A DNA stretch of 64,000 nucleotides, from assembly GCF_022376445.1 (NCBI RefSeq), contig NW_025955033.1:124001-188000 (forward strand), written 5' to 3'. A program made the translations under genes and the position numbers. The stretch comes from Fomitopsis serialis. Taxonomy: Eukaryota > Basidiomycota > Agaricomycetes > Polyporales > Fomitopsidaceae. The notes under the pieces are model-generated. The model ran no database searches and had not been told where the DNA came from. It saw only the letters and a program-made list of their open reading frames with translations. Below are positions 36,889 to 46,352 of the stretch, piece after piece (the first letter of the stretch is position 1; every line of letters begins with the position of its first letter).

Positions 36889-38536
36889 ACGTAAGTCGTC
36901 GCGCTGCTTGAATGAACAGTGTACGACTAACGTGATTACATATCTGTGATGGCCACTCTGAAGGACTGAAACGACGGTGAAGATTGATATTGTCGCGCAG
37001 CTTTTCACATTCTGCATGGAGGACCCGGCACATCCAAAGGGCTGCGCAAGAGCTCTCTGCGGCTGCCTTCACCTATTGGACGGGGGAGGCAAAGACGACC
37101 GCTTTGCGCTATTCGAACGCTACTTCAGGCCCAACGACGAGCACTACGAGCATCTCCGCAAGACATGCCCCGAGTATCTGAGTGCGTGCGCTGCCTTTGT
37201 GAGCCGCCCACGCTCGACTCAGGATGAAGAGGAACTCGAGGCCACCTTGCAGAATTGCTCGTGCTCAGCTCTGGGTACATCGGGTCGCAACCAGAGGGCG
37301 ATGCTGGGCTGGCTGCATACCTTTGAGGTCGCTCATAAGTTCACCCTTGACAATTTCACTCAAGCACTCGTCCGCCACTTGGCCGGCATACTCAATAATG
37401 CAGTCGAAACAAAGACCGTTGGCTGTATCTCTGCGAAGAGCGGCCTCAAACGGCACCGCAAAAAGCACACCGGAAGGCCTCTGTGGCCCGGCGATCCTAG
37501 CCAGCTTATTCCCCATGGCCTGGAGCAGTCGATGAAAGGCTACACCGATTCCTTCCGCCGGTGTACAATCGACAGATTTCAAGACGGCCTTTCGCTCGTC
37601 GGCGATCTTCTTGCTATCTGCGGTCGATCCATATTTCCTCACCTGCTCCATTATCTCCCTGAGATGCCGATTAAAGTCACTGGCCTCATCACTGGTGTGT
37701 GTCATGAGCGCAAGGCAACACTGGGAGCACCTGTTGCCTTTGAAGTAGAACGCAGCTGGGCGTGTACTCTCCTCATTGTCATGGACTTTTGCAGAACCAT
37801 CATGGACCTTGGGGAATGGAACCCAGCCGAGATCGAGCTGTTCGTTCGCGTGGCTGCACCGTACAAGGGCTCGATGAAGAGCCTCGGCCTCCTCTTCATG
37901 TGCGACACCATTCTCAAGCACCTGGCGCTCTTCCGAGAGGGTACCACTCTCTTTCCCGAAGACCAATTCACCGACCTTGCTGTCTTCTTCGCTCGCTTCG
38001 GCGCGATGTTCTACCCTCACAGATCACCTGACGACACCACCGTCTTCCACAAATCCATCCTCTACCTACGCGCGAAAGTCACCGACAGCTCCTCGGACCC
38101 TGTCGAATCCGTTTGGCAGGGCCTTTCCTGGCTTTCCAAGATACGTCGCTGCTGCGCGCCGGGATGCCTCGAGACGTTTGCCTCCGCACAGCGAACGTTC
38201 GCTCGATGCGCCGGCTGCGGCGTCCCGCGCTACTGCTCGCGCGAGTGCCAGAAACGCGCCTGGAAGCACACAGCGTTCCCGCACAAGGACGTGTGTGCAA
38301 AGCTGCGCGCTTTCAGGGAGAGGACGAACCTAGGGCTGAAAGACCGCGTTCTGACTGAAAGCGACCACCAGCCATTCGTCGACGCATGCAGGGCAGACGA
38401 AGAGCTCCCTGCGCTGGCTGAGGAGTGCGAGAAGCATTTGTGGGATATGACGAAGGCGCGTGATGACTCTGTACCGGAGGGGTTTGGGGTGTTCCAGGCA
38501 GAGCTAGCAGCCGCAGGCGATTCACTCACTACGTAG
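36799..38536 (+). CDS. MYND-type zinc-finger protein, copy 1
   Basis: Predicted 554-residue protein with a C-terminal MYND finger (about 40 residues, near 60-110 from the C-terminus). The motif shows CCAPGC, CAGC, YCSREC and HKDVC zinc ligands. The long N-terminal region is shared with the other copies and has no named domain. MYND fingers mediate protein-protein contacts. The conserved family start codon is ACG here (36,974). A 73-nt intron (36,891-36,963, gtaagt...ctaac...aag) instead joins the frame to an ATG at 36,799 inside the inverted repeat. Exons: 36799-36890 and 36964-38536. If that intron is not used, the next ATG is at 37,016. Confidence 0.75.
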
Positions 38537-40860
38537 TAGCGACTCGTTCTCCCAATCAAGCTAGCATTCGTGCGTGTACGATGCCAACGAGGATTTACCG
38601 GTTACCGCTGGACTCCTGTAACAGTCGGAGTCGGAGTCCTGTTCTTTTCTCGTGCTTCGAATTTACCAGATGGTACAGTATCATGATCGTGGGGAACGTC
38701 GCACGTAGCGTACAGTCACGGGCGCCGACGGGCAATTGTATCAAACCCAGAGATATATTTATTATCGGGAATGAAACGCTACCAGTCACGCTACTGTACG
38801 ACATCCCACTCACGCTGAACACGAGCGAGGCCGCGACGCGCGTGCCTTTCAGGAAGGTGTAGGTCGTCCATGTTATCTGATACAGAGACTGTTTGTATGT
38901 GTATAGAACGTCTTCTACAAGAACACCGACTGCGACGTACAGTCGTGCTTGCCACGTTCACCCGTCGACGCTTCTGTTGCTGCGCGTGAACACTTGGCTG
39001 GCAGGACGCAGCGACCGGCGATACACCCCGTCTCGTCGTCCATCCATCTCAAACCCCTGTGCTACATCACAAAGTATCCGCCCAGCACATGTCCCCCGAA
39101 GCGAACCCACCAGCGTTCCGGAGGTAGTCCGGGTTGTACGGGATGAGTCACTGTCTTCCCGCCAGATGACGTGTTCGCAACCACCGCAGTGTGTTGTCTT
39201 GCGCGCATGGTCTTTGAGGGATCTCGATGCTGACCGGCAGCTGAATGAACTCCCTACCAAGTACAGCTAACTTCTCACCGCAGCAGGCTTGACTCGAGAA
39301 CGCAAGCTCACGGATTACACACCGTCTTGCCTTCGTCGGCTTTGCACGAGAGCGTCATCGCGTTCGTGGCACAGTGGTCGCGGCGGAAGGCAGACGGAGG
39401 CATAGAGTAGATACATACTGACTACTTCCTGAGTGTCGCTTCGAGGGGCATGCTGCATGTACCGAGGTTGTTACGCATGCTCTCCGCGCGCGGACATCAG
39501 GCTACGTAAGTTAGTACAGGGTCAGTGAAGCGCAAGACATGTTCATAAGGAGTCGCCGTACCAGCATGTCATACAGTCTGCGGGCGTCGCGGTCAGTTTA
39601 CCGTCGCACTGGAACCGGACGAGCATGCGATCGGCTGCATACGCATACTCAGGGACGGACACTCGCCCTCATTGCGCATCTACAAAGCTGTCGCACCGAT
39701 GATGCCCAGGCACGTCGAAGCGATGGTACGGCGCACCACAGCTTCGACGGGCGTGGGCAGGGCCGAGACGCCGCGTAGTGCTATGGTGGACCGAAGGACG
39801 TCGTCGTCAGCAGCGCTGCACGCGCTACAGTGGTCAAAGGCGGGGTATGACACGTCGCGTCGGCAGATGTCATAGTTGATGGGATGTCCGGGAGTTGGGT
39901 CGTCCGCGTCAGCATTCAAGACTGACAATAGAGGGGGCATCCCTTAGTGACCGGGTGGTATTGGATTCGCTGGCGTCGGCGCGAGTCGGACCTAGTGATC
40001 TCACCGCAGGTCGTCAAGTTCGCGGTACACTATGAAGCAGAAAATGTCAGCGAAAGACCGGCTGATGTGTGGTGGATTACCAGTGTTGCGAGGAGCCGTG
40101 CTCGCACGGACACTTTGTCAATGCTAGGTTGAAGGCCCGATCACCGTCGGTGATGTTCCTCGGCACACTGCGTGGCCGTGCTTGGCGGAACACTCCTGGG
40201 ACACGGCAGGCTAGGGTTCGCAGAGGTCGATAGAGGAGATGTTAGGCTGCGCGGGGAGCCAACCGTCCCCGGTCTGACGTGTCGGATCGTGTCACGTCGG
40301 GGCCTTGCAAGCGGGTGTCCGGGGAGGCATATTCGAGTGCGAGTAAGCATCTGTGAGTATACGTACCTCGCCAACCCATCTCCCGTCCCGGCTTGCCCCT
40401 CATACGTACAGCTTCGCTGTGATACGCAGTCTTGAGCTCAAGTTCTCGAGACGTTGTCCCAGCTTGAATGTTTGAACCTTCGTGCAGACTGGGACAGAGT
40501 GGCTATGAGTCGCTTTACTGGAGTGGAGCACGGGAGAACATCGACGTACCAAGTCAAACCCGACGCGCCGGCATCGCTGAGGTTGCTGAAAGCAACAAAG
40601 GACGGTATACGCTGGGAAAGAAGTAGGTTCATAGACCCTCCTTGTTCTATAAGACTTGGAAACTGACCTAGATTCGCGACAAGACTGATCGACTCAGTGG
40701 GAGGAAGACCAGCAACACGGAGGAGATGGAGGCACGAGGAGACTAGAGGAGGCGCCTAATTCGGGGCCCAGCTTGCAGTTGCACCGTCACGCTGTAGGTC
40801 GCCCGCTCAACATCCCCGTCTTCTTGCTGACCGACCACTCCGGACGTCCTTCTCATGATA
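38537..40860. other. Region between MYND copies 1 and 2
   Basis: About 2.3 kb. Apart from the carboxypeptidase fragment near 38,800, no gene is recognised. ORFs near 38,960-39,260 and 40,454-40,666 lack domains and neighbours in common with other copies. It includes the region upstream of MYND copy 2. Confidence 0.35.
38784..38862 (+). pseudogene. Fragment of the carboxypeptidase last exon
   Basis: The plus strand reads LYDIPLTLNTSEAATRVPF followed shortly by a stop. It is nearly identical to the last exon of the carboxypeptidase at 32,607-32,696 (LYDIPLTLNASEAATRVPF), which lies on the opposite strand 6 kb away. Nothing else of the enzyme is present, so this is an inverted gene fragment. 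Confidence 0.75.
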
Positions 40861-40970
40861 CTTAGAGGAGGTCAAGGTTGTCGGCGACGTCGACCAGGAC
40901 GCGCTGCGCCACCGCCCCGCGAAGCGCTTAGCGGTCGCTGAGTTTCGAACAATCGATCCTTTCACCTCCC

Positions 40971-41003
40971 TCTCCTCCTCCTCCTCCTCCTCCTCCTCCT
41001 CCC
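40971..41003. repeat. TCC trinucleotide microsatellite
   Basis: About ten TCC/CTC units in the 5' leader of MYND copy 2, immediately before a predicted leader intron (41,014-41,089). Confidence 0.9.
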
Positions 41004-41099
41004 TTGTTCGAACGTAAGTCGTCTTCGCGCTGCTTGAATGGACAATGTGCGACTAACATGATGATATATCTTTGACGGCTGGTCTGAAGGATTGAAGTG

Positions 41100-42671
41100 A
41101 TGGTGAACATCGACATTGTCGCCCAGCTTTTCGCATCTTGCATGAAGGACCCGGCGCGTCCAAAGGGCTGCGCAAGAGCTCTCTGCGGCTGCCTTCACCT
41201 ATTGGATGGGGAAGGCAAAGACGACCGCTTCGCGCTATTCGAACGCTACTTCAGGCCCAACGACGAACACTACGAGCATCTCCGCAAGACATACCCTGAG
41301 TACTTGAGCGCATGTGCTGCCTTCCTGAGCCAGCCACGCTCGACTCAGGATGAAGAGGAACTTGAAGTCTCTTTGCAGAGGTGCTCATGCTCAGCCATAG
41401 GCACATTGGGCCGCGATCAGAGGGTGATGCTGGGTTGGCTGCATACTTTTGAGGTCGCTCACAAGTTTGCCCTCGACGATTTCATTCAAGCGCTCGTTCG
41501 TCACTTAGCCGGCATACTCCACAATGCAGTCAAAACAAAGACTGTTGGCGGTGTCTCTGCCAAGAGCGGCCTCAAACGGAACCGCAAAAAGCACGCCGGA
41601 AGTCCTCTGTGGCCCGTGGATGCTAGCCAGCTTCTTCCTCACGGCCTGGAGCAGTCAATGAAAGGCTACGCCGATTCCTTCCGCTGGTGCCCACCTGACA
41701 GGTTTCATGACGGCCTTTCGCTCGTCGGCAATCTTCTTTCCATCTGCGGCCGATCCATGATTCCCCATCTGCTCCAGTTCCTCCCCGATATGCCGTTAAG
41801 AGTCACCGGCCTAACTACTTCTCTTTGCCAAGAGCGCATGGCGACACTTGGGGCACCTGTCGATTTTGAAGTGGAACGCAGCTGGGCGTGCACCTTCCTC
41901 GTTCTCATGGACTTTTGCAGAACCATCATGAACCTCGGGGAATGGAATCCAGCCGACATCTCGCTGTTCGTTCGCGTGGCTGCACCGTACAAGGGCTCGA
42001 TGAAGAGCCTCGGCCTCCTCTTCGTGTGCGACACCATTCTCAATCACCTGCCGCCTTTCCGAGAGGGTACCACTCTCTTTGACGACAAGCCTTTTGGCGA
42101 GCTCGCCGTCTTCTTCGCTCGCTTCGGCGCAATGTTTTATTCTCACAGACCACCCGACGACACTACCGTCTACCACGAGGCAATCCTCCACCTACACGCG
42201 CAACTAACCGACAGCTTTTCGGACCCTGTCCAAGTCGCATGGGAGGGGTTTGCCTGGCTTTCCACGATACGTCGCTGCTGCGCGCCGGGATGCCCCAAGA
42301 CGTTTGCCTCTGCCCAGCGGACGTTCGCTCGATGTGCAGGCTGCGGCGTCCCACGCTACTGCTCGCGCGAATGCCAGAAACATGCCTGGAAAGACGCGGC
42401 GTTTCCGCACAAGGACGTTTGCGCGAAGCTGCGCGCTTTCAAGGAGAGGACGAACCTCGGGATGAAAGACCATGCCCTGACTGAAAGCGAGCGCCAGCTA
42501 TTCATCGACGCGTGCAGAGCGGATGAAGAGCTCACGACGCTCGCTCAGGAGTGTGGGGCACATTTGTGGGACATGAGGAAGGCGCGTGGGGACGAATCTG
42601 TACCAGAGGCATTTGGGGCATTTCAAGCACGTCTAGCGACCAGAGGTGATTCAACCACCACGACGAAATGA
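41100..42671 (+). CDS. MYND-type zinc-finger protein, copy 2
   Basis: Single coding exon of 523 residues. The ATG at 41,100 directly follows a predicted 76-nt leader intron (41,014-41,089; gtaagtcg, gactaac branch site, gaag acceptor) that is homologous to the intron of copy 1. The MYND finger is at about residues 391-440 (CCAPGC, CAGC, YCSREC, HKDVC), with all ligands present. The N-terminal 380 residues align with copy 1 throughout (ALCGCLHLLDG, FERYFRPNDEHYEHL, GLEQSMKGY). Role unknown beyond likely protein-protein interaction. Confidence 0.88.
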   Translation: MVNIDIVAQLFASCMKDPARPKGCARALCGCLHLLDGEGKDDRFALFERYFRPNDEHYEHLRKTYPEYLSACAAFLSQPRSTQDEEELEVSLQRCSCSAIGTLGRDQRVMLGWLHTFEVAHKFALDDFIQALVRHLAGILHNAVKTKTVGGVSAKSGLKRNRKKHAGSPLWPVDASQLLPHGLEQSMKGYADSFRWCPPDRFHDGLSLVGNLLSICGRSMIPHLLQFLPDMPLRVTGLTTSLCQERMATLGAPVDFEVERSWACTFLVLMDFCRTIMNLGEWNPADISLFVRVAAPYKGSMKSLGLLFVCDTILNHLPPFREGTTLFDDKPFGELAVFFARFGAMFYSHRPPDDTTVYHEAILHLHAQLTDSFSDPVQVAWEGFAWLSTIRRCCAPGCPKTFASAQRTFARCAGCGVPRYCSRECQKHAWKDAAFPHKDVCAKLRAFKERTNLGMKDHALTESERQLFIDACRADEELTTLAQECGAHLWDMRKARGDESVPEAFGAFQARLATRGDSTTTTK

Positions 42672-43111
42672 CCCCTTTACCCACTGTCTCGTAACTGATG
42701 TATGTATCTTGGCGATTCTCGTCTTCGACTTGAGCCAATGCTCGCCATTGCACTAGACACTTGGACCGCATAGTAGTAGACGGATCCTTCTCCGACTCCA
42801 GTGGTCCAACATTGCACCTAGTACTGTTCATAGGACTAACGTGTAACGATCTTAAGTATCTGTAAGCCATGCCATCAGCATTTTACTGACTCGTTAAGTT
42901 TGCTGTGCTCGCCAATTACTCGCGCCCGCCTTCTACTTACCGACTCTATGTCACGGTGGCGTGACCGCGTCCAGGCGTGTCGCAACGACCATGACTTCCA
43001 CACAACCACCATTGTACCTCTCTGTTCCCTCCACAAATGTCAGCAACTCACCTCTCATGAAATGCCATTGTGTTGCTAACGTCTCGGTAGATTGTCCGCC
43101 GGTGCAACGTG

Positions 43112-43669
43112 ATGGCCGACGAGGAGGAGGTAGCTCTGTTTTTCGCATCCTGCATGAAGGATCCGGCGCGTCCAACTCACTGCGCCAGGGTTCTCTGCAG
43201 CTGCCTCCAGATATTGGATGGTTCGGAACCATATGAACCCTCCGCGCTGTACCGACCCTACCTCGTGCCTCAAAACAAAGACTACGAGGACATTCGTAGG
43301 ATATACTCCGAAGGCCTGAACACGTCCGTCGCATTCCTGACCTTGCCTCGCTCAAACAAGGAGACCGAGGACCTCGACGCCTTCCTCAGTACGTGTTCAT
43401 GCTCATTCTCGCCGGCCAAGAATGCGACAGAGGCGAGACTGTTGCTGTGGCTGCATGCATTCGAGGCTGCTCGTCGGCTCACCCTCCGGGACTTAACTGA
43501 AGCGCTCATCCGCCATCTCGGTGGTGTACTCAACCATGCAGTTGAATCAAGGACTGTTGGGGGTACTACTGTGATGGGTGGCCTCGCCAAGCACCGCAAA
43601 AAGCATGCCGGAAAGCCTCTTTGGCCGACGGACCCCAGCCAACTCATCCCTTACTCGGCCTTACCATAA
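43112..43669 (+). CDS. MYND-family protein, truncated copy lacking the finger
   Basis: 185 residues aligning with the N-terminal third of the MYND family (FFASCMKDPARPTHCA, LTEALIRHLGGVLNHAV, KHAGKPLWPTDPSQLIP). The family continues with a GLEQSMKGY segment, but here the frame turns to SALP and a stop at 43,667. No MYND finger or middle region follows, so the break is a deletion or rearrangement, not a point stop. The ATG follows a tgctaac...tag leader-intron signature as in the other copies. It may be expressed as a short protein or be a pseudogene. It is closer to the 51,516 copy than to its neighbour. Confidence 0.65.
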   Translation: MADEEEVALFFASCMKDPARPTHCARVLCSCLQILDGSEPYEPSALYRPYLVPQNKDYEDIRRIYSEGLNTSVAFLTLPRSNKETEDLDAFLSTCSCSFSPAKNATEARLLLWLHAFEAARRLTLRDLTEALIRHLGGVLNHAVESRTVGGTTVMGGLAKHRKKHAGKPLWPTDPSQLIPYSALP

Positions 43670-44945
43670 CCGTGACGCCGGGTTAGATCTTTTCTCACCA
43701 CCAGACGCACGCGAGTTCTTCCATCCGAGTCAGCTGTCAGCGCCGTAAGACGATGCTTCGAGGAGTCGAAGGACTCACAGGAGAGCGTTAGTATGAGCGA
43801 TGGGCTCGTCATGACGCTTGGACATTCGGTGAGCCGCTCCTTGTATGATGTCGTAATGATAATGGTTCATGCATACGAGACGGTCAGGAATTTTCTTCCT
43901 CCTTTGCATGGGCGTGCGATTGAAGGGTGTTGATATGTGAACGTACGCGGTGAGCTCAACTCGCCATCTCGTCTCGATAGGAAACATGCTTCAATGGCAC
44001 ATAGCGCAGGACCTTGGCGTGCGTCGATGTGGCCGGCCCAGCTTCTACAGCTCTGGTATTCTATGCTTCGCGAACACACAGTGAAGCACGCACAATGCCG
44101 CTGGCCCCGCGTACGGCGCTGTGCATATGCTTTTGAGCGTGCCAGCGGCCATCCTCCATTCACATCGGTATTCGGATTCTTCAAGTTCCATGTCTAACAG
44201 GTCTCTGGACTTGATGCGAGAACAGCTTCGAGTCGTCTGACGGCTCCAGTCTCTCAGGATCCCACTCCGGTTCGATGCTCTCCGGTTCAATGTGATGTTG
44301 ACGACTATAGGGTGTGCGTGAAGAGTCGGAGAGATCACAATTGCGGGTCTTCGTTCCATTACTCGTTCGGCAACTGGCTCCGCAAAACGTGTGCGTTTAT
44401 TTTTGGTTGTTCTGAAGCTTAAGCTTGATTCTTCTTTATGCCGCGAGGCTTGCCTTATGGCCTCGTAGCACGCATACACTGGCAATCACCGCCCACTCAG
44501 TAATTGCATACCGGAGGTTGCTCCTTTCCGTTGCGCAGTCGAGTCACTCGTTCGCTCACCGTCCCCGCAGATATCCACTGTCAATGAAGTACAACTAGGC
44601 CGGTGCATGCTGCTCTGCACAGGATGTCCACTCGGTGCCAGCTACGAATGGAACCCCAAATTCATGCGCCGTGAAAGAAGCGAGTACGTCACTGCAAATT
44701 TCCATGTGTGAGTTACGTTGACTGAACCTATTACTATCGCTGCTCGATGGACAATCTGGGTGAGATTCGTGCTACGGTACCTGAGGAGGCACTGCTCCAC
44801 GTGTTGCGAGTTGTTGGCCTTATGTACCGGGTCGCAGCTAGCTGGGTCTTCTTCGTATCCGCCATCTCCGAGCCTGCGGTGGGTACCTTTCGGCGGTGCA
44901 CTCCGTACTGCTTGCTATTGTCTGCTTCACTATAGTGACTACTCA
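43670..44945. other. Unassigned spacer before F-box copy 4
   Basis: No gene recognised. A 146-codon minus-strand ORF (44,485-44,045) has no domain. CpG frequency is ordinary here, in sharp contrast to the sequence starting at 44,969. Confidence 0.4.
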
Positions 44946-46292
44946 ATGATGTCCAGGAACACTCACCGTAGATTTGCATTCAAGGCACCAACCTACACAA
45001 GGTCTCATTCTACTATTTCTAAACAATTGTGTTCTGACTATGTCAACTCTCTACAGTGACTCAGCTATTGTTCTACCCCAAGAACTGATTGAGTACATTG
45101 CTGGCCTACTCTGGAATGAACCTGTTCAACTTGCCAGGTGTTGCCTTGTCTGTCATGCCTGGAGACATGCTGCAGACTGCTATATCCACAATGAAGTGGT
45201 CATTCCAGACAAAAAGACACTTGTTGCCTTGATGCAGATCCTGATGTCTAAGCAGAACAAGTGTTGTAGCAAGACCATACAGAGTCTGTGTATTGTGGAC
45301 CAGCATGAGAAGCCCTATGCACATACATTCCCTATGTATATCCAAGGCTGCCTTTTGCCTGAGATAGATTTCCTTGGCATGAAGCACCTCAATTGGGCAA
45401 TGGCTAGGTCCCATGCTAGCTTCTTCAGCTATCTCAACTCCTTCACATCTGTGCTGAAGTTGGAGCTTTCTGAGTGCTGCTTTGTGAATGCTCAGCAAGT
45501 CATGAAGTTAGTTGGTGCATTGCCAAATTTACATATTCTACACCTGTGGAATGTTAGGTTGGAAAAACCCCAGATAGTGAATATGCATCATGGCCCTAAG
45601 CCTCTTGTCAAAAAGAATGTGAATGAGCTTGAAGTTGGCATTGTGACCACAGAGCTACCTTCCCAAGGGCTATGGCTATTTGTTTTATACATTTTGAGCA
45701 CATGCATGTTAACAAGACAGACTCTAGTCTGGGAGTGTAAAGCAAATGAAGGTCAGTTGTTCTGTAGGCATGAACTATTCTGGTACTGATTCAACTATTG
45801 ACAGATTGCTTTCCAACTTTCCTAAAAGTTGTTCACAATCATCAGCAATCATCCATGAACCTTGTCTTCTCACAGTTTCCATCATCCAGACATTCCCTTG
45901 AGAAGGGACTCATTCCAGTGTTGTCCAGTATCAGGGGCATATGGGTGAAACAAATCACAATCCAAATCAACATGGACCACATCCATTGCAATACTGATAT
46001 TACACAAGTGGCTGAGGAAGAATCTATCAGTTCAATTGCTGCTCTGCATGCCATGTTATGCCAGGATGCCTTCAGTTTACTCCTACCTGGATCTGTAAAA
46101 TTCAGAGTCAGCTTTGACAGGGCAACAGAGCATCCCATTGAAGATGCCATTTTATCTCTTGTGGCATTATTGTTCACACCATGGCTCAAGAGAGGTATCC
46201 TCACACTTGAGTTTCCTGATGAGTTAGATGGTACACCAATGGACATTATTTCTGCAGGGAAATGCCAGTCTCAGTCTGTGATTTCTAGATGA
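44946..46292 (+). CDS. F-box protein, copy 4 (CpG-free, shortened)
   Basis: Predicted 412-residue member of the array's F-box family, on the opposite strand and outside the array. Exons: 44946-45001, 45057-45751 and 45805-46292, all in phase. The first intron has a perfect ctgac branch site. Intron 2 (53 nt) sits at the same position and phase as in copies 1-3. The exon junction APTYT-SDS corresponds to APTYS-SDT of copy 2. The F-box is LPQELIEYIAGLL...LARCCLVCHAWRHAA. The C-terminal block LLFTPWLKRGILTLEF matches LFAPWLDRGVMQLSF of copy 1. It is about 240 residues shorter than the other copies through internal and C-terminal losses. The frame is open although no CpG occurs from 44,969 to 46,352, so codon choice is very unlike its neighbours. 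Confidence 0.8.
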
Positions 46293-46352
46293 GACAGCTG
46301 ATAGCCAATGCTAGTCTTAGTTCTGAAGAATATTTTTAAAAAAACCATGCCC
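44969..46352. other. CpG desert, 1,384 bp without any CG dinucleotide
   Basis: By direct reading, the last CG on the left is at 44,967-44,968 and the next is at 46,353-46,354. After that, none occurs until 46,683. Flanking sequence has a CG every few tens of bases or fewer. TG and CA are abundant in the interval. The desert coincides almost exactly with F-box copy 4. Confidence 0.97.

Noticed and set aside
36977..38536. GTG at 36,977 as the start of MYND copy 1
   Set aside because: Nuclear fungal genes rarely start at GTG. The spliced ATG at 36,799 or the internal ATG at 37,016 is more plausible.
40860..41013. Possible coding exon through the TCC repeat upstream of MYND copy 2
   Set aside because: The frame is open back to about 40,860 but has no ATG, and the gene has its own ATG at 41,100 just after the leader intron.
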